The position numbers and the translations under genes were made by a program. Below the pieces are notes generated by a model. That model was not told the origin of the DNA and ran no database searches. It saw only the letters and a program-made list of their open reading frames with translations. From Chitinophagaceae bacterium UBA4412 (GTDB taxonomy: Bacteria > Bacteroidota > Bacteroidia > Chitinophagales > Chitinophagaceae), in NCBI GenBank assembly GCA_002400445.1, contig DGQO01000033.1:3332-10998 (forward strand): a stretch of 7,667 bases of DNA. The letters run 5' to 3'. Shown one piece after another: positions 1 through 6,885 of this stretch (positions within the stretch are counted from its first letter, which is position 1; every line of letters begins with the position of its first letter).

Positions 1-149
1 CGTTTCATTGTTTTTACGCCGGCAGTTTCTGCCAGGAAGGCCAGTTCATCCATATATTCTGTTACCTGTACTTCCGTCTGGTCTTTTTGCACCAGGCCTA
101 TAAGCACAGCGTATTCTTCAAGGGGAGCTTTTTGTTTTTTTTCTATCAT
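1..149 (-). CDS. hflX: GTPase HflX, N-terminal fragment (partial)
   Basis: Only the first 49 codons are present; the gene continues past the left edge. The ATG is at 147-149 on the minus strand and the frame stays open to the edge. The fragment begins with a Lys-rich leader (MIEKKQKAPLEEYAVLIGL), then reads EYMDELAFLAETAGVKT. A short basic start, an A-V-L-hydrophobic-G-L strand and a later LDEL-x-x-LAETAG helix are typical of the HflX nucleotide-binding N-terminal domain. HflX is a ribosome-associated GTPase that splits stalled or heat-damaged 70S ribosomes in the cytoplasm. The GTPase domain lies outside the window, so the call rests on the N-terminal signature alone. It follows surA on the same strand, but a terminator at 207-229 suggests a separate transcript. 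I saw no convincing TAnnTTTG promoter in 150-206. Confidence 0.75.
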   Translation of the reverse strand, partial: MIEKKQKAPLEEYAVLIGLVQKDQTEVQVTEYMDELAFLAETAGVKTMK

Positions 150-190
150 ATTGTGGTATCTGCTGTTTTGAGGTAAACCCTCATCATATA

Positions 191-229
191 TTCTTTAAAC
201 AACAAACGTTCCGGCTTTAAACCGGAACG
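191..229 (-). terminator. Intrinsic terminator downstream of the surA-like gene
   Basis: A perfect 8-bp inverted repeat, CGTTCCGG at 207-214 and CCGGAACG at 222-229, encloses a 7-nt loop. Read on the minus strand, the stem is followed at once by the T-rich tail TTTGTTGTTT (197-206). It lies 25 nt past the surA stop codon and before the hflX start, where the end of the upstream transcript is expected. A GC-rich stem followed by a T-rich run on one strand only supports termination in the leftward direction. Confidence 0.75.
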
Positions 230-254
230 CCTGAATTTCTTTGTCAAAGCCAAA

Positions 255-1628
255 TCAATTTTTCATGGCGGCTGCAGCCTGTGCCGGTTTAATCCATTTG
301 TCCATTGCACTGCAATCCTGGTAATCTTTATCGATCATGATATAGTAGGTAGGAATTTTTTTATTGAACCATTTTTCCAGAGCATCTTCTTTCTTCTCTT
401 CCAAAGCATGATCTGCTATCTTGCTGTAATCATCTTTTAAATTCTCCCGGTGTGGCTCAGTTTGTGTTTTTAAGTACACCAGGCGAACGCCTTTACGACC
501 CCGCTCGTCTGCAAATTCTGTAGGCTGAGATATTTCGCCCAATTTTAAATTTTTAAGCATCCCCACCATTCCCGGGTCTAATTGATCAATGGTAAGAAAA
601 CTACCATTGGGGCCTTGCACCATTCCGCCTGTAAACTTACTGGCGTCATCATCACTGTATTTATTTACGGCAGTACCAAAATCCATTGTGCCTGCTATTA
701 TTCTTGATCTTACACTATCCAGTTTAGAAAACCCTTCTGCCATTTCATAAGTAGTTACCTGTGGAATACGCAAAATATGTTTTACAACCGCATCATCGCC
801 TGCCCTGCTCACTAACTGTATAATATGGTATCCAAACCGGGTTTTAAAAGGTTTGCTCACCTGCCCCTCTTTCAGGGAGAAGGCTTTATTGATCCAGGTA
901 GCATCCATTTCCCTGGAACTGCGGTTTACTTCATACTGGCCGTGGTTTTGTTTCACACCAGGATCTTCAGAATACATATCGGCAATGATATTGAAAGGTC
1001 TTCCCTGTTCAATCTGGGTTTTATACTCATTCAATTGTTCAATAGCATATTCTTCTGCCTCCCTGCTCGCTTTGGGAAATACTACAATTTGCCCTACCTC
1101 TACTTCGCTTTCATAAAAAGCAAGACTATCTTCCGGAATGCGGTTAAAGTAAGCCTTTACTTCATTGGGTGTGATGCGCACATCATCCACAATTTTATTA
1201 CGCATTGCAGCGGCAAGTTTTTGATCACGGATACCCGTTTTAAAATCTTCTTTTAACTGGTACACAGATTTGCCTGCTGTTCTTTCAAGCTCATCTACAC
1301 TGCCGTATTGAGTAATGAAATAACGAATACGATTATCAATATCCGCATCAATTTCTTCATCAGTTACGGGTAATGAATCTTTTTCTGCCTGTAACACGAG
1401 TGCCTTTACACCAAGAGATTGCTCCATGATGTAGCAATGTGCATTAGCTGGCACTTCAATGCCCTGGCGTTGCATATCGAGAATGGCATTGTCAATATCA
1501 GACTTCAACACTATTTTGTCGCCCACCACACCTACAATTTTATCGGCAAGTACGGGCTTGGGCTGTGCCAGGGAGACACTACAAAAACAAAAAAGAAAAA
1601 AAGGAAGAATGCTAAAAATTTTCATCAT
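255..1628 (-). CDS. SurA/PpiC-like periplasmic peptidyl-prolyl cis-trans isomerase
   Basis: This is a 457-residue exported folding factor. Residues 1-21 form a signal peptide: MMK, a hydrophobic core rich in Phe and Leu, then SVSLA before Gln, a plausible signal peptidase I site. The mature protein starts with a SurA-type N-terminal segment (DKIVGVVGDKIVLKSDID). A first parvulin domain spans about residues 175-275, with a GQIVVFPK strand, YSEDPGVKQNHGQ, and the family signature FKTRFGYHIIQLV near 261-273. A second, more divergent parvulin-like domain (about 280-390) begins VKHILRIP. This matches the SurA plan of an N-terminal chaperone module plus two PPIase repeats. It likely helps outer-membrane proteins fold in the periplasm. 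An in-frame TTG at 1655 would extend the protein by nine residues, but it would put nine residues ahead of the signal peptide and sits inside a candidate promoter, so the tandem ATGs (1628, 1625) are preferred. The stop is TGA at 255-257. Confidence 0.9.
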   Translation of the reverse strand: MMKIFSILPFFLFCFCSVSLAQPKPVLADKIVGVVGDKIVLKSDIDNAILDMQRQGIEVPANAHCYIMEQSLGVKALVLQAEKDSLPVTDEEIDADIDNRIRYFITQYGSVDELERTAGKSVYQLKEDFKTGIRDQKLAAAMRNKIVDDVRITPNEVKAYFNRIPEDSLAFYESEVEVGQIVVFPKASREAEEYAIEQLNEYKTQIEQGRPFNIIADMYSEDPGVKQNHGQYEVNRSSREMDATWINKAFSLKEGQVSKPFKTRFGYHIIQLVSRAGDDAVVKHILRIPQVTTYEMAEGFSKLDSVRSRIIAGTMDFGTAVNKYSDDDASKFTGGMVQGPNGSFLTIDQLDPGMVGMLKNLKLGEISQPTEFADERGRKGVRLVYLKTQTEPHRENLKDDYSKIADHALEEKKEDALEKWFNKKIPTYYIMIDKDYQDCSAMDKWIKPAQAAAAMKN

Positions 1629-1656
1629 ATACTTATTAGCTGCATTGCACAGCAAT

Positions 1657-1664
1657 CAAAATTA
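1657..1664 (-). promoter_or_regulatory. Candidate -7 promoter element for the surA-like gene
   Basis: Read on the minus strand this is TAATTTTG, an exact match to the Bacteroidota -7 consensus TAnnTTTG, 28 nt before the first of the tandem ATGs. I found no good TTTG -33 partner at 19-21 nt, so the match may be fortuitous. It overlaps the tail of the inverted repeat at 1663-1691. Confidence 0.35.
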
Positions 1665-1691
1665 ACCCTGTAAGCAAGTGTTACAGGGTTA
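1663..1691 (-). terminator. Perfect 11-bp inverted repeat after infB, probable terminator
   Basis: TAACCCTGTAA (1663-1673) and TTACAGGGTTA (1681-1691) are perfect reverse complements around a 7-nt loop. The element starts 45 nt past the infB stop. On the minus strand the stem is followed by A-TTTT-G, a short and interrupted T-tract, so termination may be partial and allow read-through into surA. No T-tract follows on the plus strand, so leftward function is more likely. Confidence 0.55.
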
Positions 1692-1736
1692 CGTAATTCA
1701 TTTAACAAATAATTGTCTGTGCTCACCAGGCCTGAC

Positions 1737-4655
1737 TTACAACGTACGCTTCACTTCAATTTCTTCGAATGCCTCTACAATGTCTCCCACCTTTACGTCA
1801 TTGTAATTCTTGATTACAAGCCCACACTCCATATTTGAAGACACTTCTTTTGCATCATCTCTATAGCGCTTTAAGCTGGCCAGTTCGCCGGTAAAAATTA
1901 CTATACCATCCCGAACCAGTCTCACCCTGTTATTACGGGCAACCTTACCATCGAGCACAAAACAACCGGCTACAGTGGCTTTATCAAAACGATACGTTTC
2001 TCTAATTTCGATATTACCGAGAACTTTCTCTTCTACAGTAGGCTCCAGCATACCTTCCATAGCACTGCGAATTTCTTCAATAGCGTTATAGATGATAGAA
2101 TATAATTTGATCTCAATGGATTCCGCTTCAGCCATGCGTGCAGCCTGCAAGCTAGGTCTTACGTTAAAACCGATGATAATGGCATCAGATGCATTGGCAA
2201 GTGTTACATCACTTTCTGTAATGGCACCTACTGCTTTGTGAATCACTTTCACGACAATTTCCTCCGTACTCAATTTCTGCAAGGAATCGCTCAATGCTTC
2301 TACAGAGCCGTCCACATCACCTTTGATAATTACGTTCAATTCCTTAAAGTTTCCGAGGGCAAGCCTGCGGCCAATTTCATCCAGTGTGATATGCTTGCGG
2401 GCACGCATTCCCTGCTCACGCAGAATTTGCCCACGCTTATATGCAGTTTCTCTGGCTTCAGCTTCATCAGCAAAAACTTTGAAAGTTTCACCCGCTTGTG
2501 GGGCACCATTCAATCCAAGGATTAATACCGGGGTGGATGGTGGAGCTTCTTCAATACGCTGGTTTCGCTCATTATACATGGCTTTAACCTTACCAAAATG
2601 CTGTCCGCTCACAATCATATCTCCCTGTCTTAAGGTACCGTTCTGCACAAGGATTGTGGCTACGAAACCGCGGCCTTTATCCAGGGATGCTTCAATCACT
2701 GTACCCGATGCAGACTTTTGCGGATTAGATTTCAACTCCAGGATATCTGTTTCGAGGAGAATTTTTTCAAGCAGTAAATCTATGTTCACACCTTTTTTGG
2801 CGCTTATTTCCTGGCTCTGGAATTTACCACCCCAGCTTTCTACCAGGATATTCATTTGAGAAAGTTGTTCTTTAATCTTTTCAGGATTAGCACCTTCTTT
2901 ATCCATTTTATTGATGGCAAAGATCATGGGTACATTTGCCGCCTGCGCATGCGATATTGCTTCTTTTGTTTGCGGCATAACGGCATCATCCGCTGCTACA
3001 ACGATTACCGCAATATCTGTAACCTTGGCACCACGGGCACGCATGGCCGTAAAGGCTTCGTGGCCCGGCGTATCCAGGAATGTAATGGCCCGGCCATCTT
3101 TTGTTTTTACTTCATAAGCACCAATATGCTGCGTGATACCACCAGCCTCTCCGGAGATCACGTTTGTATGGCGGATATAATCCAACAGTGAAGTTTTACC
3201 ATGATCTACGTGGCCCATGATCGTTACAATGGGCGAACGACTTTTCAAATCTTCCGGACTGTCTGCATCTTCTTCATCCTCTAATTCTGCGGCATCATCC
3301 ACGCCGATAAATTCCACTTCAAAATTAAACTCCCCTGCCACCAGTTCTATCACGTCTGCTTCCAGCCGCTGGTTGATAGAAACCATGATACCAAGGTTCA
3401 TACACTTGCTAATTACATCTGCAAAGCTCACATCCATAAGGCCTGCCAGCTCACTCACAGAAATAAACTCAGTTACCTGGAGCTTATTTCCTTCCATGCC
3501 TTCGCCGCTCATGTTGTCGGCCATTTCTTCCCGCTTTGCTTTACGGTATTTTGCTTTGAGACTTTTGCCACGGCCACCAGAGCCAGCCAGCTTGGCCTGC
3601 GTTTGTTTTAATTTTTCCTGGATCTCTTTAGCATCAATTACTTTATCCTCCCTGCGGCCGGCACCTGTGCCCTGACCCGGACGGTTATTAAAGCGGTTGC
3701 CCGTTCCAGTTCCTGTACCCTGTGCAGGGCGGTTGCCTGGTCCGCGGTTGTCCTGGATAGGTGCACGACCTCTACCGGGTGCCACCTGCCCGGGCGTACC
3801 CGGTTTTTTCTGAATAGGAATACGTTTGCGCTTTTGGCGATCATCCGCATCCTTTTTAGGCCGGGTATCATTATCTACGGGCAGTTCAATCTTACCCATA
3901 ATCTTAGGACCGGTAAGTCTTGCTGCCGCAATATTTTGAATGCGTACGGGTTCGGGTACAGCAGGCGCCACTGGTGTAGGAGGCAGAGGTGCAACTGGCA
4001 CAGCTTCTACTGGTTTTTGTGCAACTACTTCTTCCTGCACCTTCTTTTTTGGCCGTACAGGTTCTGCCGGTACCTCCGCTTGCACTGGTGCAGGGGCAGG
4101 AGCAGGCGTTGGTTCTGCGGGTTCTTCCTTTTTAGGAGTAGCTTTCTTAGGCCTGGTGCTGGAGTCTATTGCATCAAGGTCTATCTTATCCAATACTTTC
4201 GGCGCTTCAAGTTCGGGCGCTTCAATTTTAGTGATACCTGTTTCAGGTTCTGCGGGCTTCTCAGCAGGCGGAGCAGGCTGGGGCACGGGTTCCGGCTCCA
4301 CTACTTCGGCCACAGGTTCCGGCTCTATTGGCTTTTCTTCTACTTTGGCTTTCTTTTCCTCTTTTTTCTTGATGGACAAATCTTCTTCGTCTCTCTTCTT
4401 CTTTACATCGCCTGTGGCTCCTTTCGGTAAATCTATCTGTTCTGCTTTTTGCTTTGCAGCTTTATCCTGTGCAAATTCCCCTTGCAGCACACGATACATG
4501 TCTTCCGAAAGCTTTGTGGATGGCTTCAGATCGTCTCCGTTAAAGTTTTTAGACACAAGAAAGTCTATTAAGGTATGGGTACCTATATTAAACTCCTTGG
4601 CTGCGGCCATTAATCTGGGTGTGTTTACTTCTGACATTCTTTGTTGTTTGCTCAT
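1737..4655 (-). CDS. infB: Translation initiation factor IF2
   Basis: IF2 is the GTPase that places initiator tRNA on the 30S subunit and promotes subunit joining. The 972-residue product is long, as in Bacteroidota. Residues 10-60 form an IF2_N-like helical module ([13 protein letters not shown]). Residues 107-240 are Pro/Glu/Ala-rich, and about 285-335 is a Gly/Arg/Asn-rich tract with GTGTGTG. A second IF2_N-like region follows near 392-450. The G domain is complete: G1 GHVDHGKT (481-488), a [12 protein letters not shown] switch region, G3 DTPGH (528-532), G4 NKMD (582-585) and G5 SAKKG (618-622). The remainder fits domains II, III and the C-terminal tRNA-binding region. It follows nusA by 72 nt and belongs to the rimP-nusA-infB operon. 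A second in-frame ATG at 4637 (MSEVNTPRL) is an equally plausible start and resembles shorter relatives. The first ATG lies in an inverted repeat (4653-4677). The stop is TAA at 1737-1739. Confidence 0.97.
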   Translation of the reverse strand: MSKQQRMSEVNTPRLMAAAKEFNIGTHTLIDFLVSKNFNGDDLKPSTKLSEDMYRVLQGEFAQDKAAKQKAEQIDLPKGATGDVKKKRDEEDLSIKKKEEKKAKVEEKPIEPEPVAEVVEPEPVPQPAPPAEKPAEPETGITKIEAPELEAPKVLDKIDLDAIDSSTRPKKATPKKEEPAEPTPAPAPAPVQAEVPAEPVRPKKKVQEEVVAQKPVEAVPVAPLPPTPVAPAVPEPVRIQNIAAARLTGPKIMGKIELPVDNDTRPKKDADDRQKRKRIPIQKKPGTPGQVAPGRGRAPIQDNRGPGNRPAQGTGTGTGNRFNNRPGQGTGAGRREDKVIDAKEIQEKLKQTQAKLAGSGGRGKSLKAKYRKAKREEMADNMSGEGMEGNKLQVTEFISVSELAGLMDVSFADVISKCMNLGIMVSINQRLEADVIELVAGEFNFEVEFIGVDDAAELEDEEDADSPEDLKSRSPIVTIMGHVDHGKTSLLDYIRHTNVISGEAGGITQHIGAYEVKTKDGRAITFLDTPGHEAFTAMRARGAKVTDIAVIVVAADDAVMPQTKEAISHAQAANVPMIFAINKMDKEGANPEKIKEQLSQMNILVESWGGKFQSQEISAKKGVNIDLLLEKILLETDILELKSNPQKSASGTVIEASLDKGRGFVATILVQNGTLRQGDMIVSGQHFGKVKAMYNERNQRIEEAPPSTPVLILGLNGAPQAGETFKVFADEAEARETAYKRGQILREQGMRARKHITLDEIGRRLALGNFKELNVIIKGDVDGSVEALSDSLQKLSTEEIVVKVIHKAVGAITESDVTLANASDAIIIGFNVRPSLQAARMAEAESIEIKLYSIIYNAIEEIRSAMEGMLEPTVEEKVLGNIEIRETYRFDKATVAGCFVLDGKVARNNRVRLVRDGIVIFTGELASLKRYRDDAKEVSSNMECGLVIKNYNDVKVGDIVEAFEEIEVKRTL

Positions 4656-4677
4656 TTCTTACGTACAATAAGAAATG
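4653..4677 (-). promoter_or_regulatory. Inverted repeat covering the infB start codon
   Basis: CATTTCTTA (4653-4661) and TAAGAAATG (4669-4677) are perfect 9-bp reverse complements with a 7-nt loop. In the minus-strand mRNA the infB ATG (4653-4655) would pair with an upstream CAU. The stem is A/U-rich, so it would be modest in strength and no T-tract follows. It could limit initiation at this ATG, favour the ATG 18 nt downstream, or be chance. Confidence 0.4.
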
Positions 4678-4727
4678 GCTGTGTTCTTTTTTAATTGTAA
4701 TAAAGGCCGGTGTTATTTTACATAGGC

Positions 4728-5978
4728 CTATTCTTTTTCAAATTCTTCCTGCAGGATGCGTCGTACATCTGCAATCGTTTCTTTTTCAAGATCAGTTCTG
4801 CGTTCCAGTTCATCAGCCGTAAGATCCAGCACAGACCTGGCGGTATCACATCCCACACGCTTCAATTCATCAATAACCCAGGCTTCAATTTCATCACTAA
4901 ATTCTTCCAGGTCAATATCATAATCATCTACTTCATCTTCACTATCTCTGAATACATCAATCTCGTAGCCCGTTAACTCACATGCCAGTTTGATGTTTAC
5001 ACCACGGCGGCCAATAGCCAGAGAAACCTGGTCTGGCTTGAGGTACACATTTGCGTGCATCTTTTCCGTATCCATGTCAATACTCGTAATCTTGGCTGGT
5101 GTGAGTGAACGCTGGATGAGCAACTGGGTGTTTGCCGTCCAATTAATTACATCTATATTTTCATTTTTGAGCTCTCTTACAATACCGTGGATCCGGCTTC
5201 CCTTCATACCTACGCAAGCGCCCACCGGATCGATGCGATCATCATAACTTTCTACAGCTACTTTGGCTCTTTCACCCGGATCTCTCACAATTTTCTTTAC
5301 TACGATAAGGCCATCGAAAATTTCCGGAACTTCTATTTCCAGAAGTTTTTCAAGGAACATCGGTGCAGTACGGGAAAGAATAATCACTGCCTGGTTGTTC
5401 TTCAATTCCACTTTTTTTACTACCGCCCGGATTGATTCGCCTTTTTTAAAATAGTCGGCCGGAATCTGCTCACTTTTTGGCAGCAGCATCTCATTTCCGT
5501 CTTCATCTAAAATAAGTACTTCCTTCTTCCACACCTGGTACACTTCACCACTTACGATATCGCCAATACGATCTTCATATTTTTTTATCAGGATATTTTT
5601 CTTCAGATCGTTTATCCGTGCTGCAAGCGTTTGTTTACCAGCAAGAATTGCCCTGCGGCCAAATTCTTTCTGAATGTCTACCGCTTCATAAAGTTCTTCA
5701 CCTACCTGGTAATCCGGTTCAATCTTAATGGCATCCTTATACTCAATCTCTGTGAGGGTATTGTATAAATCGTCGTCATCCACAATGGTGCGCCGGCGAA
5801 AAATCTCCAAATCACCTTTCTGGTCATTTACGATTACGTCAAAATTTTCATCGCTGCCATATTTCTTGCGGATGAGGGTTTTAAACACATCCTCCATCAC
5901 TTTCATGAGTGTTGGACGGTCTATATTTTCCGCATCTTTAAACTCCTGGAACGATTCAATTAAGTTAATACTTGCCAT
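4728..5978 (-). CDS. nusA: Transcription elongation and termination factor NusA
   Basis: NusA binds RNA polymerase and nascent RNA and modulates pausing, intrinsic termination and antitermination. From the ATG at 5976-5978 the protein has 416 residues, starting MASINLIESFQEFK. An N-terminal polymerase-binding domain fills about 1-125. An S1 domain follows at about 136-204 (DRIGDIVSGEV to VIILSRT). KH1 lies around 250-290 with the GMKG loop at 257-260 (DPVGACVGMKGSRI). KH2 lies around 300-345 with GRRG at 323-326 (SLAIGRRGVNIKLACELTG). An acidic linker (345-362) leads to a helical tail that resembles a helix-hairpin-helix remnant (DLTADELERRTDL). It lacks the two acidic repeats of the roughly 495-residue E. 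coli protein. The frame extends to a TTG at 6017, but the extra 13 residues are not NusA-like. It starts 53 nt after the rimP stop. The stop is TAG at 4728-4730. Confidence 0.97.
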   Translation of the reverse strand: MASINLIESFQEFKDAENIDRPTLMKVMEDVFKTLIRKKYGSDENFDVIVNDQKGDLEIFRRRTIVDDDDLYNTLTEIEYKDAIKIEPDYQVGEELYEAVDIQKEFGRRAILAGKQTLAARINDLKKNILIKKYEDRIGDIVSGEVYQVWKKEVLILDEDGNEMLLPKSEQIPADYFKKGESIRAVVKKVELKNNQAVIILSRTAPMFLEKLLEIEVPEIFDGLIVVKKIVRDPGERAKVAVESYDDRIDPVGACVGMKGSRIHGIVRELKNENIDVINWTANTQLLIQRSLTPAKITSIDMDTEKMHANVYLKPDQVSLAIGRRGVNIKLACELTGYEIDVFRDSEDEVDDYDIDLEEFSDEIEAWVIDELKRVGCDTARSVLDLTADELERRTDLEKETIADVRRILQEEFEKE

Positions 5979-6031
5979 ATTCCAAACCGGCTTCCTGTGA
6001 ATATACCCCGCCGGCAACGGGTGTTTTGTTA

Positions 6032-6496
6032 TTAAAATTTAATCAGAACTTTTGTATGCTTAATTTCTGCAAAGGGTATCTCCTGCTGAGTTACCAGCAG
6101 CTTTTTGCCTTTACCTGTAGTAATTTCTATGGTGACAGCTTCTGTTGTAACCGCTAAAAGCTTCCCCGTAAAAACCTGTGCATCATTACCCGTTACCTCT
6201 ACATCTCTGCCCGTATTTTTTACAAACTGCCGGTATTGTTTGAGGGGCTCTCCAATTCCCGGGCTTGAAACCTCCAGGGAAAAATCGCCTTCCGGGAAAT
6301 AGGCGGCTTCTTCAAGCGCTTTATATAGCGCCCGGTTGATCTTTATGCAACGGTCAATATCCAGTCCATTGTCTGCATCCAGGTATACTTTAATATTGTG
6401 CGTGGGTTTCACTTTTACTTCCACGATAAATTCCTCGGTATTCAGCAGCGGAACCAAAAATTTTTGAACACTTTCTATCAGGCTAAAACTATCCAT
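6032..6496 (-). CDS. rimP: Ribosome maturation factor RimP
   Basis: RimP binds the free 30S subunit and assists its late maturation. The 154-residue product has the usual family length. The N-terminal alpha/beta domain includes a VEVKVKPTHNIKVYLDADNGLDIDRC-type stretch, where the family has its variable strand followed by the conserved D-x-x-x-G-hydrophobic-x-h-x-x-C segment. The key motif FSLEVSSPGIGEPLK is typical of RimP (the family's LEVSSPG signature). The C-terminal Sm-like domain runs from about residue 90 to the end (VEVTGND to KHTKVLIKF). The frame stays open upstream to a start codon at 6655, but that extension would cross the promoter (6557-6588) and the leader hairpin (6513-6536), so the ATG at 6494-6496 is chosen. 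It is the first gene of the rimP-nusA-infB operon. The stop is TAA at 6032-6034. Confidence 0.95.
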   Translation of the reverse strand: MDSFSLIESVQKFLVPLLNTEEFIVEVKVKPTHNIKVYLDADNGLDIDRCIKINRALYKALEEAAYFPEGDFSLEVSSPGIGEPLKQYRQFVKNTGRDVEVTGNDAQVFTGKLLAVTTEAVTIEITTGKGKKLLVTQQEIPFAEIKHTKVLIKF

Positions 6497-6505
6497 AGTT
6501 ATGAT

Positions 6506-6536
6506 AAAAACAGAAGGGAACGACCCCGTTCCCTTC
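6506..6536 (-). terminator. Intrinsic-terminator hairpin in the rimP leader, candidate attenuator
   Basis: GAAGGGAACG (6513-6522) and CGTTCCCTTC (6527-6536) form a perfect 10-bp stem with a 4-nt loop. On the minus strand the stem is followed by TG and then five T (6506-6510), the layout of an intrinsic terminator. It sits downstream of the rimP promoter and ends 9 nt before the rimP ATG, so the operon transcript must pass through it. Upstream ACAGAA (6539-6544) can also pair with TTCTGT (6510-6515), and the A-run at 6546-6550 could reach the T-run, giving a longer alternative fold that buries the T-tract. Attenuation is inferred. Confidence 0.7.
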
Positions 6537-6556
6537 AATTCTGTCTTTTTCCGCTG

Positions 6557-6588
6557 CAAATATACAAAAGGCAACGCTATCAACCAAA
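6557..6588 (-). promoter_or_regulatory. Promoter of the rimP-nusA-infB operon
   Basis: On the minus strand, TTTG (6585-6588) and TATATTTG (6557-6564) are separated by 20 nt. This matches the Bacteroidota primary sigma factor consensus TTTG, 19-21 nt, TAnnTTTG. Transcription would start near 6549-6552, giving a leader of about 55 nt that contains the hairpin at 6513-6536. A second TTTG (6589-6592) lies directly next to the first. Confidence 0.75.
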
Positions 6589-6601
6589 CAAAGCAGCTTT
6601 G
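6589..6601. promoter_or_regulatory. 13-bp palindrome between divergent promoters
   Basis: CAAAGC (6589-6594) and GCTTTG (6596-6601) flank a single central A. The palindrome abuts the -33 element of the rimP promoter and lies about 50 nt upstream of the rightward gene, a position suited to a dimeric regulator. It is short enough to occur by chance. Confidence 0.25.
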
Positions 6602-6641
6602 CCGCAAGTAAAATTTAACAGGCAGGTTGAAGGCCTCATAA

Positions 6642-6649
6642 TATCTTTG
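6642..6649 (+). promoter_or_regulatory. Candidate -7 element immediately before the DUF4834-like gene
   Basis: TATCTTTG matches the consensus TAnnTTTG exactly and ends only 4 nt before the ATG at 6654. A start site at the usual distance would fall at or very near the start codon, so the mRNA would be leaderless or nearly so. The region 19-21 nt upstream holds no clear TTTG. Confidence 0.45.
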
Positions 6650-6653
6650 TAAC

Positions 6654-6884
6654 ATGAATATTTTTAAGTTTCTTTTTGAGCTTTTCTTATTTTATTTCTT
6701 GTACAAACTCGTGTTTGATTTCATCATCCCTGTGTACCGGGCCAGCAAGCGTATGAAAGACCAGGTAGGTCAAATGCAACAAAAAATGCAGGAGCAACAG
6801 CGCAGCAATACTCCGCCCCCGCCAAAGCAGGCGCCACCCGCTTCTTCTTCTAAAGATTATATTGATTTTGAAGAGATTAAGTAA
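6654..6884 (+). CDS. Small membrane-anchored protein, DUF4834-like
   Basis: The 76-residue product has one N-terminal membrane segment (about residues 3-27, rich in Phe, Leu and Tyr, with Lys5 and Glu9 near its start). A basic, Gln/Met-rich helix follows (about 30-50, RASKRMKDQVGQMQQKMQ), probably amphipathic or coiled-coil. Then comes a Pro/Ser-rich linker with PPPP at 54-57 and an acidic C-terminus, DYIDFEEIK. The plan of TM helix, charged helix, low-complexity linker and terminal DYIDFEE-like motif resembles DUF4834, a Bacteroidota family of unknown function. The conserved tail looks like a short docking motif exposed to the cytoplasm, but this is inference. It is divergent from rimP and convergent with the HAD gene. 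The next Met is residue 34, after the membrane segment, so the start is unlikely to lie further downstream. The stop is TAA at 6882-6884. Confidence 0.8.
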   Translation: MNIFKFLFELFLFYFLYKLVFDFIIPVYRASKRMKDQVGQMQQKMQEQQRSNTPPPPKQAPPASSSKDYIDFEEIK

Positions 6885-6885
6885 A

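Noticed and set aside
1629..1655. Extension of the surA-like protein to a TTG at 1655
   Set aside because: It would put nine residues, including a Cys and an Asn, in front of a normal signal peptide; tandem ATGs at 1628 and 1625 fit better.
3217..3675. Plus-strand frame of 152 codons within infB
   Set aside because: It has no recognisable domain and lies wholly opposite the conserved IF2 coding sequence.
3638..3871. Minus-strand frame of 77 codons overlapping infB in another frame
   Set aside because: It is a same-strand out-of-frame shadow of the Gly/Arg-rich IF2 segment with no domain of its own.
3940..4671. Long plus-strand open frame opposite the infB N-terminus, rich in Gly, Ser, Ala and Thr
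   Set aside because: It is the antisense shadow of the Pro/Glu/Ala-rich IF2 linker. Its composition follows from that bias, and the minus strand encodes an unmistakable IF2.
5979..6017. N-terminal extension of nusA to a TTG at 6017
   Set aside because: The added residues are not NusA-like, the codon is TTG, and MASINLIESF at 5978 is a typical family start.
5996..6024. GC-rich repeats around CCGGC and CCCG in the rimP-nusA spacer
   Set aside because: The paired arms are only about 4 bp and no T-run follows, so no supported terminator or operator.
6497..6655. N-terminal extension of rimP to a start codon at 6655, adding 53 residues
   Set aside because: The extension crosses a near-consensus promoter and the leader hairpin, its sequence is not RimP-like, and the shorter form has the normal family length.
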